Assembly: GCA_017617145.1 (NCBI GenBank)
Contig: JAFZWX010000237.1
Location: forward strand, 1-5,221
DNA from: Treponema sp.
GTDB taxonomy: Bacteria; Spirochaetota; Spirochaetia; Treponematales; Treponemataceae
DNA length: 5,221 nt
Reading direction: 5' to 3'
The notes below the pieces were generated by a model that was not told the DNA's origin, did not search any database, and was given only the letters and a program-made list of their open reading frames with translations. Shown piece by piece: positions 1 through 5,221 of the stretch (position 1 is the stretch's first letter; each line of letters opens with the position of its first letter). Position numbers and translations under genes: made by a program.

Positions 1-1
1 G

Positions 2-658
2 GTCCCTGAGGCTCTCGAAGGACCCCAAAATGATTCAGCTCTAAAAACTGCCATTATCAAAGGCCTTAAAAACGATGCAGCAAATACAACAAAGGAACTT
101 TTAAAAACAGAAGAATCTCTTTCTATAATAAACAATCACCTTATACCAGGGCTTGATTATGTAGGAAAGCGCTTTGAACAGAAAACTATGTACCTGCCGC
201 AGTTGTTGATGGCTGCAGAAGCTGCTAAAGCGGCATTTGCAGAAATACGCGATTATATGGAAAAGTCAGGAAAGAAAGGCGCACCAAAAGGAAAAGTTAT
301 TATTGCAACAGTAAAGGGCGATATTCACGATATTGGAAAGAATATTGTAAAAGTTCTTCTGCAGAATTACGACTTTGATGTTATTGATTTAGGAAAAGAC
401 GTACCGCCGGAAACTGTTGTTGCTGCCTGCAAAAAAGACAAGATCAAGCTGGTTGGGCTTTCTGCACTTATGACAACTACAGTTGCGGCTATGGAAGATA
501 CAATCAAGCTGCTGCGCAAGGAATGTCCATGGGCTAAGGTTTGCGTTGGCGGGGCGGTTATGACACAGGAATATGCAGACAAGATTGGCGCGGACTTCTA
601 TGGCAAGGACGCGATGGATACAGTCAGATATGCATTAGATTTATTCAGCAAGGAATAA
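2..658 (+). CDS. metH: Methionine synthase, cobalamin-binding C-terminal module (5' partial)
   Basis: The frame is open from the left edge to the TAA at 656-658, giving 218 residues. The first in-frame ATG (188) lies inside a conserved helix, so it is not the start and the gene begins outside the window. Visible residues 1 to about 85 form the helical cap that covers methylcobalamin, with the VGKRFE and LPQLLMAAEAAKAAF signatures. Residues from about 97 form the Rossmann B12 domain. It carries the DxHxxG motif (GDIHDIG, cobalt-ligating His at visible residue 109, bases 326-328), the SxL motif (GLSAL) and the GG motif (VGGAVMT). In this family the module shuttles a methyl group from methyltetrahydrofolate to homocysteine in the cytoplasm. 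The protein stops just after the B12 domain, so the AdoMet-dependent reactivation domain of long MetH is absent, as in short MetH forms. A stand-alone corrinoid protein of a methyltransferase system is the alternative; the missing 5' part would decide. Confidence 0.85.
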   Translation, partial: VPEALEGPQNDSALKTAIIKGLKNDAANTTKELLKTEESLSIINNHLIPGLDYVGKRFEQKTMYLPQLLMAAEAAKAAFAEIRDYMEKSGKKGAPKGKVIIATVKGDIHDIGKNIVKVLLQNYDFDVIDLGKDVPPETVVAACKKDKIKLVGLSALMTTTVAAMEDTIKLLRKECPWAKVCVGGAVMTQEYADKIGADFYGKDAMDTVRYALDLFSKE

Positions 659-753
659 AGAAAATACGCTCCCGTACACTCGTGTGCGAAACTTGCAGGG
701 CGAAAAGGGAGCAAGTTCCGCCCGCGAGTGTACTCCGCGCATTTTCTTTATTC
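653..753. terminator. Large inverted repeat between convergent genes, probable bidirectional terminator
   Basis: The outer arms 653-669 and 737-753 are complementary at 16 of 17 positions. Inside them, 674-682 pairs perfectly with 725-733 (9 bp) and 690-696 with 711-717 (7 bp), leaving a 14-base loop. An alternative pairing of 698-702 with 719-723 is possible. The outer arm is A-rich on the left and T-rich on the right around a GC-rich core, so transcripts from either side would end in a stem followed by a U-rich tract. The left arm contains the metH stop codon and the right arm contains the phosphatase stop codon. The position between two converging genes supports termination. The size (about 100 bases) is large for a simple terminator, and it could instead be a dispersed palindromic repeat. 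Confidence 0.65.
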
Positions 754-1398
754 AATTACTTTATATAAGTCCATTACATCTTTTACTATATAATCTGCCC
801 CAGCGTCTTCAAGTTCGGTACGGGATCCGTAGCCGAATAAAACTCCACAAGATTTAAGGCCGTTTTGTTGGGCGCCTTCTATGTCGTGGTGGCGGTCGCC
901 TACCATTAAGACGCGTTCTTTATCACTTTCACTTAAGCCACATCGCTGCAAAGCGTAGGAAATTACTTCGGATTTTTTGCTGCGAGATTCGTCCATGAGG
1001 CTGCCGCAGACAAAATCAAAATATTTTGAAAGACCAAAATGGTCAATGATTTTTATGGAATATTCTTCGGGTTTTGAAGTGGCTACTACAAGGTGTTTAC
1101 CATTCGCTTTCAGCGTCTGTAAAAGCTCTGGGATTCCGGGATAGACACTGTTTTCGTACAAGCCTTTTGTGGCAAAGTATTCACGGTATTTGGCCACGGC
1201 TTCCATTACTTTTTCTTTTGGAAAGCCTAAGATTGTTTCAAAACTGTACGGAAGCGGCGGGCCTATGAGATTACATAATTCTTCGTAAGACGGAATCTCA
1301 CGACCAAAATATTTTAGTGCGTGAATAAAGGAATTTGTTATTCCCTTAGCTGGGTCGGTAAGAGTTCCGTCTAGGTCGAAGAAGATGTGGGTAAACAT
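748..1398 (-). CDS. HAD-superfamily phosphatase (phosphoglycolate phosphatase / 5'-nucleotidase-like)
   Basis: This 216-residue cytoplasmic protein has the full haloacid dehalogenase motif set. Motif I is FFDLDGTLTD, with nucleophile Asp8 and acid/base Asp10. Motif II is VVATSKP (Ser108). The motif III lysine lies in SKKSEV (141-142), and motif IV is VGDRHHD (Asp168 and Asp172, Mg2+ binding). Residues from about 15 to 85 form a small helical C1 cap. Length and motifs fit the Gph/PpaX-like group, and the GDRHHDIEGA stretch with the GVLFGYGSRTEL tail resembles members annotated as 5'-nucleotidases. The natural substrate cannot be read from sequence. An ATG at 1410 would add four residues (MERL), but GGAGAG lies inside those codons at the right distance from the ATG at 1398, and family members begin just before the DxD motif, so 1398 is chosen. 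The gene is downstream of the barrel gene on the same strand and is separated from it by a palindromic repeat. Confidence 0.88.
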   Translation of the reverse strand: MFTHIFFDLDGTLTDPAKGITNSFIHALKYFGREIPSYEELCNLIGPPLPYSFETILGFPKEKVMEAVAKYREYFATKGLYENSVYPGIPELLQTLKANGKHLVVATSKPEEYSIKIIDHFGLSKYFDFVCGSLMDESRSKKSEVISYALQRCGLSESDKERVLMVGDRHHDIEGAQQNGLKSCGVLFGYGSRTELEDAGADYIVKDVMDLYKVIE

Positions 1399-1402
1399 TA
1401 AT

Positions 1403-1408
1403 CTCTCC
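1403..1408 (-). promoter_or_regulatory. Shine-Dalgarno of the HAD phosphatase, decides its start
   Basis: GGAGAG on the minus strand ends four bases before the ATG at 1398 (six counted from GGAG). It overlaps the codons that would follow the alternative ATG at 1410. That upstream ATG has no comparable purine-rich site in front of it, because the preceding bases are the edge of the palindrome at 1418-1440 and a short AT-rich spacer. Confidence 0.75.
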
Positions 1409-1417
1409 ATATGTGAG

Positions 1418-1440
1418 ATTGTCGGGTCAAGCCCGACAAT
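1418..1440. repeat. REP-like perfect palindrome between the barrel and phosphatase genes
   Basis: Nine-base arms ATTGTCGGG and CCCGACAAT pair perfectly around the five-base loop TCAAG. The unit lies in the 57-base gap between the barrel stop codon (1456-1458) and the phosphatase start (1398), nine bases upstream of the phosphatase Shine-Dalgarno. On the minus strand no U-tract follows the stem, so it is unlikely to be an intrinsic terminator. From memory, the compact stem with a GACA-type flank resembles short dispersed palindromes seen in many bacterial intergenic regions. In the transcript it could protect the 3' end of the upstream message or modulate access to the phosphatase ribosome site. 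Confidence 0.7.
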
Positions 1441-1455
1441 GACACGCGCAACTTT

Positions 1456-2850
1456 TTAAAACTTGCCGCCGCCTAGGGTGAAGTTTATCTGCATAGAAAC
1501 TACCGGTGATTTCTTCCAGTCGGCTACTGTTATATATGGACCGAAGCCCATTGAAGCATTATCGTTGAAAGCATAATTAAGTGAAACTGAAAAAATTCCG
1601 CGTGGAGAAGCCTTTAGAGATTCTATCGCTTGATTAATTCCAGCCCTCAATTCATCACCTGAACCAGGAGAGGCTATATTAAGGATAGATACAGTATTAT
1701 TTATTTCAGAACCATTCGGATCTATAAGTGCAGGCTTTGTAAAGTTAGCAAGTCCGAAAATTGAAAGCGATAAATCCTTGTTTCCAAAAAGCTTCGAAAA
1801 ACCAAGGGACAAAGCAAGATTATGACCTTTTGTTCCGTACTCAGACATAACAAGATTCATATTATTCATATAGAACATACAATCCTTTAAAGTCGAAGCA
1901 TCAAAATCATTGCCGTCATAATAATACTGTGCAAGCAGCGAAATATTCGGGTCGCTCCAGCTTCTCATAAAACCTGCAGTGGCTTTGAATACACTCTTCT
2001 TGTCATCAAAACTCTGATTTTCAATCCATTCACGGTCGCTTCCGTACTGGTAAACTGCTTCGCCAAACAAAGCCCATTTTTTAATGCTGCCTGAAGCAGT
2101 GAGCATTGCACGAGGAGCTGTGTTGTATTTATAAAAAGCACCTGCCCCCAGTTCCCAGCCACCTGTAACAAATTCACCCTTTATTGCAAGAGCAGTATCG
2201 CGTGCTTGCCAGGTTCCTTTATCCGGGATTACATAAAACCATAGGTTATTCATTGTTCCTGGAATATTTATAAGTGCACGAAGGTTTAAGCTTCCGTCTA
2301 CCTGTTCATCACGGTGTTCAGGATCTATGGAAGAAGTATTAATCATGTCGCTTACAGGACTGTAAAAAAGTCCGGTTCCCCATGTAACGGTGTGAAGTCC
2401 AAAACGGAATGAAGCATAATCACCGGCATTAAAGTCGGTAAACATTTCTTTTACCTGTAAAACATTTCCGCTAAAAGGATAATTCATATTAAAGCGTGAG
2501 AACAAACGCAAATCCTGATTCGGGCGGGCATCAATAGTTATGCTTGAACCAAGAGATGGGGTAAGAGTTGTGGCTTCGAGGTTGTCTATAAATTCAGTAT
2601 CTTCTTTATAAACAACTGTAGAAAGCGATGCCGAAGCAGAAAGACTTCCACCAATCTTTACGCTGCCGTTGTCAAAAAGGATGCCCTTACTAAGATCGGT
2701 TTTAGCCGAAACATCTTCGACCTCTTCAATCAGAAAATCATCATCACCAAAAAAGTCGTCGTCGCTGCCAAAAAGGTCATCGTCGGATTGGGCGGTTATA
2801 GTTCCGATAGTAAATAATAAAACTAAGATAAATAAAAATGTTTTCTTCAT
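1456..2850 (-). CDS. Beta-barrel outer-membrane protein with an acidic Asp/Phe N-terminal extension
   Basis: The 464-residue precursor has a Lys-Lys plus hydrophobic signal peptide, with likely cleavage after Ala20 (TITA/QS). The start at 2850 is supported by GGAAGGAA at 2857-2864. Residues 23-40 are an acidic, Phe-containing repeat (DDDLFG, DDDFFG, DDDFL), followed by a Glu-rich linker to about residue 47. From about 60 to the end, alternating polar and aromatic stretches separated by Asn/Asp/Gly turns suggest a barrel. The chain ends NFTLGGGKF with a terminal Phe, as expected for recognition by the BAM machinery. The segment around 135-171 (KEMFTDF, then RFGLHTVTWGTG, then SPVSDMIN) recalls the lrvGrq-WG-N pattern of DUF1302-like and porin-like proteins; this assignment is tentative. 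Its place after permease and LolA-like genes suggests the outer-membrane end of an envelope transport path. The substrate is unknown. A structural or adhesin role is the alternative. Confidence 0.8.
   Translation of the reverse strand: MKKTFLFILVLLFTIGTITAQSDDDLFGSDDDFFGDDDFLIEEVEDVSAKTDLSKGILFDNGSVKIGGSLSASASLSTVVYKEDTEFIDNLEATTLTPSLGSSITIDARPNQDLRLFSRFNMNYPFSGNVLQVKEMFTDFNAGDYASFRFGLHTVTWGTGLFYSPVSDMINTSSIDPEHRDEQVDGSLNLRALINIPGTMNNLWFYVIPDKGTWQARDTALAIKGEFVTGGWELGAGAFYKYNTAPRAMLTASGSIKKWALFGEAVYQYGSDREWIENQSFDDKKSVFKATAGFMRSWSDPNISLLAQYYYDGNDFDASTLKDCMFYMNNMNLVMSEYGTKGHNLALSLGFSKLFGNKDLSLSIFGLANFTKPALIDPNGSEINNTVSILNIASPGSGDELRAGINQAIESLKASPRGIFSVSLNYAFNDNASMGFGPYITVADWKKSPVVSMQINFTLGGGKF
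2713..2784 (-). other. Acidic DDDxF low-complexity segment of the barrel protein
   Basis: Residues 23-46 of the barrel precursor contain three consecutive DDD-hydrophobic-Phe-type units followed by Glu/Asp. The segment begins just after the predicted signal-peptidase site, so it would be exposed in the periplasm at the mature N-terminus. The Asp codons mix GAT and GAC and the units differ in spacing, so this is a protein-level repeat and not a clean DNA microsatellite. Confidence 0.7.
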
Positions 2851-2928
2851 AATTTATTCCTTCCAATACAGGGAATAGTAAACAGGGGATAGGGAATAGT
2901 CTCCGTAAATATGCGAATCGGGGGCGTT

Positions 2929-2945
2929 ACGGGGGTGTCCCCCGT
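2929..2945. repeat. GC-rich hairpin inside the composite element
   Basis: The seven-base arms ACGGGGG and CCCCCGT pair perfectly around the three-base loop TGT. It sits near the middle of the 2870-3027 element and is the strongest local stem in it. It lacks a following T-run on either strand, so a simple intrinsic terminator is not supported. Confidence 0.65.
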
Positions 2946-2978
2946 TAGAAGGGGTAGGACGCAACGAAGTGCGGCCGA

Positions 2979-2994
2979 GGGGAAGACTTTCCCC
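2979..2994. repeat. Second hairpin inside the composite element
   Basis: The six-base arms GGGGAA and TTCCCC pair around the four-base loop GACT. It lies between the central hairpin and the right outer arm of the 2870-3027 element. On the minus strand it would be the first GC-rich stem after the LolA-like gene, about 30 bases past the stop. It could protect the 3' end of that message. Confidence 0.5.
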
Positions 2995-3025
2995 CAGTTA
3001 TTTACTATTTACTATCCCCTATTCC

Positions 3026-3790
3026 CTAATTAAGTCCTTCAAGATATGCTTTTGTAAAAATACGATCTGGCAAAGTATCAAAAGTCAAATCGGAAATAAT
3101 CTGAGTTGTATTTTCGCCAGGGTTTAATTCATCGCGAACAATTACCTGAGTTGGAACATAGCCGGTTGGAACCTTTGCATATTTTGGACAAAGTGTTGTG
3201 CGCATAAGACGATCTGAACCGGAAAAATCTTCGTACTTAAGAACCAAATTCATATCTTTGCGAACATAATATTTTGTCTTTGCATAAGAAGGCTCGTTTG
3301 TTTTGGCAGTTACTGTAATAATGTAAACTTCCTGTTTACCAAGTACTCCATCTTCAAAGCCTGTAATATCATAATTAATACGCCAGGAATTTTCATCCTG
3401 CTCAATATCATCAAGCTTTACATCTGAGTTTCCAATTGATTCCTTAATAGAAGTATGTGTAAACTTTCGGCTTATAGGATCGTAAGCCCAGATATTGTCA
3501 CCGTCGCGCAAAAATCCGTTACCTTTGTCGGCATCAGGGAAAAGCTGAACGAGTGTCATGAGTTTTTTGTCTGTACGTTCAAAGATTTTGTACTGAACGC
3601 TTTCTTTTGGTTTACCAGGCTTTTCTATCTGAAACGAAACTGTTGCAGAATAATCGCCGTGATATGCAAGAACATCGTCTGTTGCTTCAAGAATTGTATA
3701 TGCCTTTTCTACATTTGCAGCAGAAACCTGGGCAAAGAGGCCTGCGGCAAGAACGAGCGACAGGCTCAAAGTTGTAATTATTTTTTTCAT
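3026..3790 (-). CDS. LolA-like periplasmic lipoprotein/lipid carrier (outer membrane lipoprotein-sorting protein family)
   Basis: This 254-residue precursor has a typical signal peptide (MKKIITTLSLSLVLAAGLFA, cleavage after Ala20 or Ala24). The mature part matches the LolA-like family usually named outer membrane lipoprotein-sorting protein (PF17131 type). It has NIWAYDPISRKF (99-110), then GNSDVKLDDIE (120-130), matching the family's G-SD-DD signature. It also has a YYVRKDMNLVLKYEDF strand pair, and ends in LPDRIFTKAYLEGL. Members fold as a half-barrel that holds an acyl chain and are found beside FtsX- or MMPL-type transporters. There is no lipobox Cys, so the protein should be soluble in the periplasm. 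The start is fixed by AGGAGG at 3796-3801, which overlaps the permease stop. This strongly implies co-translation with the permease and a shared task: accepting substrate from the permease and carrying it across the periplasm. It is longer than classical LolA (about 180-200 residues), so it may not be the housekeeping LolA. Confidence 0.82.
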   Translation of the reverse strand: MKKIITTLSLSLVLAAGLFAQVSAANVEKAYTILEATDDVLAYHGDYSATVSFQIEKPGKPKESVQYKIFERTDKKLMTLVQLFPDADKGNGFLRDGDNIWAYDPISRKFTHTSIKESIGNSDVKLDDIEQDENSWRINYDITGFEDGVLGKQEVYIITVTAKTNEPSYAKTKYYVRKDMNLVLKYEDFSGSDRLMRTTLCPKYAKVPTGYVPTQVIVRDELNPGENTTQIISDLTFDTLPDRIFTKAYLEGLN

Positions 3791-3795
3791 AAGTT

Positions 3796-3801
3796 CCTCC
3801 T
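3796..3801 (-). promoter_or_regulatory. Shine-Dalgarno of the LolA-like gene overlapping the permease stop
   Basis: AGGAGG lies five bases before the ATG at 3790 and shares its first two bases with the TAG stop of the permease (3800-3802). Ribosomes finishing the permease would sit directly on this site, which favours translational coupling. Confidence 0.8.
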
Positions 3802-5158
3802 ACTTTATTGTCCTGAGCGCTTCGGCTGGGCTTAAGGCGGCGGCTTTTTTGGCACTACCACGAACAGCCAGCGAAGTTAATACAATAAGCAGAACATATT
3901 GAAGTATAACAGTTCCAACCGAAACTGTGAATGAAAAATGTCCTTTCTGTAAGAACAAAGACAAGGCTTCGTTAGAAATTGGAATAAGGTGAATAATTCC
4001 CATTGCAATTACAGCAAGGATAAGTCCAAGAATTGCACCTATTACACAAAGCACAACTGCTTCGGTAGTAAAGACTTTTTTAGTATCTTTACCAGTCATC
4101 CCAAGAGCACGCATTGTTCCAATTTCGCGGATACGCTCGTACAAAACCATTCTGTAAGTATTAGCAACGCCTATCATAACAATAAGCAGAATTACAAGAA
4201 GAATTGTAGTTGCGACAATGTGAACAATATTCATAACAGTTTTAATCTGCGGAATTTCATCATACAGAGTTTCAATTCCGTACATTACACCTTTCCATTC
4301 ATTATCAGGGTTACGGGTATCAAGCTGTTTTTCAATTCCTTTACCAACATTTGTAGGATTTGTTTTCATTGCAATAGCTCGGCTTGTGACATTAATTTCA
4401 GGGTTTATATCAGCATCCTGTTTAATTCTTGCTTCAAGAGCAATTGCTGCTTTTGTCTGTTTGTTGTTGTCGCGTAGATAAAGCGAGAACATTGAATATC
4501 CGCCTTCAGGCATTTCTACAATTGCATTCAAGTCATCAATATCGCAGTAGCCCTGCATTGTATTTATAAAGCTGTTTGACTTCATAATACCCATGATTTT
4601 CATGTCGGCAACGGTGTTCTGACCATAGACTGTAGTGCTTGAATATATAACCTCATCGCCTACTTCAAGGTTCAAAGTTTTTGCAGTTTTATCGCTGATG
4701 ATAAGACCGTTTTTCATATTCAAATCTATACCGCCGCTTACAAACTGCATGGAATCGACAAGCTGTTTTTCTTCAAGATCGCGTCCGTAAATCTGAACGA
4801 CAGCTCTTTTTCCATTAAAGATTATCTGACCGCCGGACATTGTGTAGCATGAATAGTAATCATATTTGATATTCAACTCATCAACTACATTTTTTACATA
4901 GTTTCTGTCGCGTACAATATTTACAATCTGAGGCTTTCCGTTTTCTGTAGAAGGAGGAAGCCATTCCAAACCCTGGCAGATTACATTTCCTCCAACAAGC
5001 TGGGTAATCTGGTTTTCTAGATTACGAACCATTCCTGTTGTAAGACCATCTATTGCGGTTACTACAAAAAATCCAAAAGCTATGGCAGCAACTAAAACTG
5101 CATTTCTTCTTTTTTGTCTTGTAAGATTTTTAAGCGAAAAATTAATTGAGCTTTTCAT
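3800..5158 (-). CDS. ABC transporter permease, FtsX/MacB/LolC-type
   Basis: This 452-residue inner-membrane protein has the four-helix MacB/LolCE layout. TM1 is at about 21-42, followed by a large periplasmic domain at about 43-307 (MacB_PCD type). TM2 is at about 308-334, TM3 at 366-392 and TM4 at 411-433. The cytoplasmic stretch after TM2, ERIREIGTMRALGMT (341-355), is the hallmark ATPase-coupling segment of FtsX-domain permeases. The C-terminus SPAEALRTIK is also typical. Such permeases do not import solutes; they use ATP hydrolysis in the cytoplasm to drive release of lipoproteins, lipids or peptides at the periplasmic face. The start at 5158 follows GGAGG with six-base spacing and overlaps the stop of another permease gene by one base, so a heterodimeric pair like LolC-LolE is likely. 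The LolA-like gene follows nine bases later. The ATPase is not in the window and may lie further upstream. No missing motifs or frame breaks are seen. Confidence 0.9.
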   Translation of the reverse strand: MKSSINFSLKNLTRQKRRNAVLVAAIAFGFFVVTAIDGLTTGMVRNLENQITQLVGGNVICQGLEWLPPSTENGKPQIVNIVRDRNYVKNVVDELNIKYDYYSCYTMSGGQIIFNGKRAVVQIYGRDLEEKQLVDSMQFVSGGIDLNMKNGLIISDKTAKTLNLEVGDEVIYSSTTVYGQNTVADMKIMGIMKSNSFINTMQGYCDIDDLNAIVEMPEGGYSMFSLYLRDNNKQTKAAIALEARIKQDADINPEINVTSRAIAMKTNPTNVGKGIEKQLDTRNPDNEWKGVMYGIETLYDEIPQIKTVMNIVHIVATTILLVILLIVMIGVANTYRMVLYERIREIGTMRALGMTGKDTKKVFTTEAVVLCVIGAILGLILAVIAMGIIHLIPISNEALSLFLQKGHFSFTVSVGTVILQYVLLIVLTSLAVRGSAKKAAALSPAEALRTIK

Positions 5159-5221
5159 TAGTCGCCTCCGTGATTCAATGCTTTAAGCGGTGTAATTTTA
5201 AGTGCCGATTTTACAGGGCTA
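5158..5221 (-). CDS. C-terminal end of a second FtsX-type ABC permease (5' partial)
   Basis: Only the last 20 codons are inside the window, ending in TAA at 5158-5160. They read SPVKSALKITPLKALNHGGD. The pattern of a small/Pro residue, A-K-x-x-P and a final A-L resembles the closing segment of MacB/LolC-type permeases, where the last helix is followed by a xPxxAL motif. The complete permease next door ends similarly (GSAKKAAALSPAEALRTIK), which supports paralogy. The stop overlaps the ATG of the next gene as TAATG, and the next gene's ribosome site lies in these last codons, so the two genes are coupled. With so few residues the family call rests on this motif plus context. The ORF continues beyond the right edge. 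Confidence 0.65.
   Translation of the reverse strand, partial: SPVKSALKITPLKALNHGGD
5165..5169 (-). promoter_or_regulatory. Shine-Dalgarno of the complete permease, inside the upstream gene
   Basis: GGAGG lies six bases before the ATG at 5158 and within the final Gly-Gly codons of the upstream permease, whose TAA overlaps the ATG. The arrangement indicates translational coupling and fixes the start of the 452-residue permease. Confidence 0.8.

Larger units (their letters stand above)
2870..3027. repeat. Composite inverted-repeat element filling the LolA-like / barrel gap (MITE- or REP-like)
   Basis: The 175-base gap at 2851-3025 holds no gene. Bases 2884-2900 are complementary to 3011-3027 at 15 of 17 positions, with one of the two differences a G-T wobble. 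The left side also has a ten-base direct repeat (AGGGAATAGT at 2870-2879 and 2891-2900). The right side has TTTACTA twice in tandem (3001-3014), which matches TAGTAAA at 2876-2882 in inverse. The core is far more GC-rich than the flanks and carries two hairpins. The right arm runs into the TAG stop of the LolA-like gene, and the left end stops just short of the barrel ribosome site. The layout fits a miniature inverted-repeat or REP-type insertion. No transposase or certain target-site duplication is seen. Neither hairpin is followed by a U-tract on the minus strand, so read-through into the barrel gene is possible. Confidence 0.6.

Noticed and set aside
367..582. Minus-strand open frame of 71 codons opposite metH
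   Set aside because: It is antisense to the conserved B12-binding domain, with a Ser/Thr/Ile-rich random composition.
188..658. Stand-alone 156-residue corrinoid protein starting at the ATG at 188
   Set aside because: The frame is open upstream to the window edge and already encodes conserved cap-domain residues (VGKRFE), so the ATG is internal.
541..768. Plus-strand open frame of 75 codons overlapping the metH end and the inverted repeat
   Set aside because: It overlaps metH in another frame and runs through the palindrome. The composition is Arg/Cys/Gln-rich and nothing in it is recognisable.
1074..1268. Plus-strand open frame of 64 codons inside the phosphatase gene
   Set aside because: It is antisense to conserved HAD motifs, with no recognisable product.
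1965..2177. Minus-strand open frame of 70 codons within the barrel gene
   Set aside because: It is an out-of-frame shadow of the barrel gene on the same strand, with no start signal or family.
2669..2878. Plus-strand Ser/Lys-rich open frame of 69 codons
   Set aside because: It is the antisense reading of the barrel signal peptide and Asp-rich segment; the Ser runs are the complement of GAT/GAC codons.
2929..2994. Intrinsic terminator after the LolA-like gene
   Set aside because: Both GC-rich hairpins lack a following T-run on the minus strand, so they do not meet the usual pattern.
2851..3025. Promoter for the barrel gene
   Set aside because: AT-rich hexamers such as CATATT occur on the minus strand, but no convincing paired -35/-10 was found. 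A promoter may exist but is not supported from sequence alone.
3455..3835. Plus-strand open frame of 126 codons across the permease / LolA-like junction
   Set aside because: It is antisense to two well-supported genes and their coupled junction. The product is Cys- and Phe-rich with no recognisable family.
3989..4477. Plus-strand open frame of 162 codons
   Set aside because: It lies wholly inside the permease gene in antisense. Its product is rich in Asn, Ser, Cys and Phe with no domain, and no ribosome site was noted, so it is a shadow of an AT-rich coding strand.

Overview
The window looks like part of an AT-rich chromosome from a diderm bacterium, most probably a spirochaete of the Treponema type. 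This is inferred from recognisable protein families, not from a database search. The evidence is a short-form MetH cobalamin module, a LolA-like periplasmic protein, FtsX/LolC-type permeases and an outer-membrane beta-barrel ending in Phe. No rRNA, tRNA, CRISPR array, transposase or phage gene is visible.

Layout. The left end (about 1-658, + strand) holds the C-terminal 218 residues of a cobalamin-dependent methionine synthase (metH), cut by the window edge. It ends directly after the B12-binding domain, so the usual reactivation domain is missing. All other genes lie on the minus strand and are transcribed right to left. They are the last 20 codons of one ABC-type permease (5158-5221), a complete FtsX/MacB-type permease (3800-5158), a LolA-like periplasmic protein (3026-3790), a beta-barrel outer-membrane protein (1456-2850) and a HAD-family phosphatase (748-1398, start corrected). 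metH and the phosphatase converge on a large inverted repeat (653-753) that contains both stop codons and looks like a bidirectional terminator.

How the genes may work together. The first three minus-strand genes are tightly packed: a TAATG stop/start overlap joins the two permeases, and a stop codon runs into the Shine-Dalgarno of the LolA-like gene. They are very likely one operon. The barrel gene follows on the same strand after a 175-base gap filled by a structured repeat. Together the four encode an inner-membrane permease pair, a periplasmic carrier and an outer-membrane protein. This is a plausible trans-envelope route for a lipid or lipoprotein, but the substrate is unknown and the ATPase is not in the window. 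The phosphatase at the end has no evident link to that role.

Intergenic DNA. No gap exceeds 300 bases. Each of the three non-coupled junctions carries a different palindromic element: 653-753, 1418-1440 and about 2870-3027. The coupled junctions carry none. These elements are the least explained part of the window.
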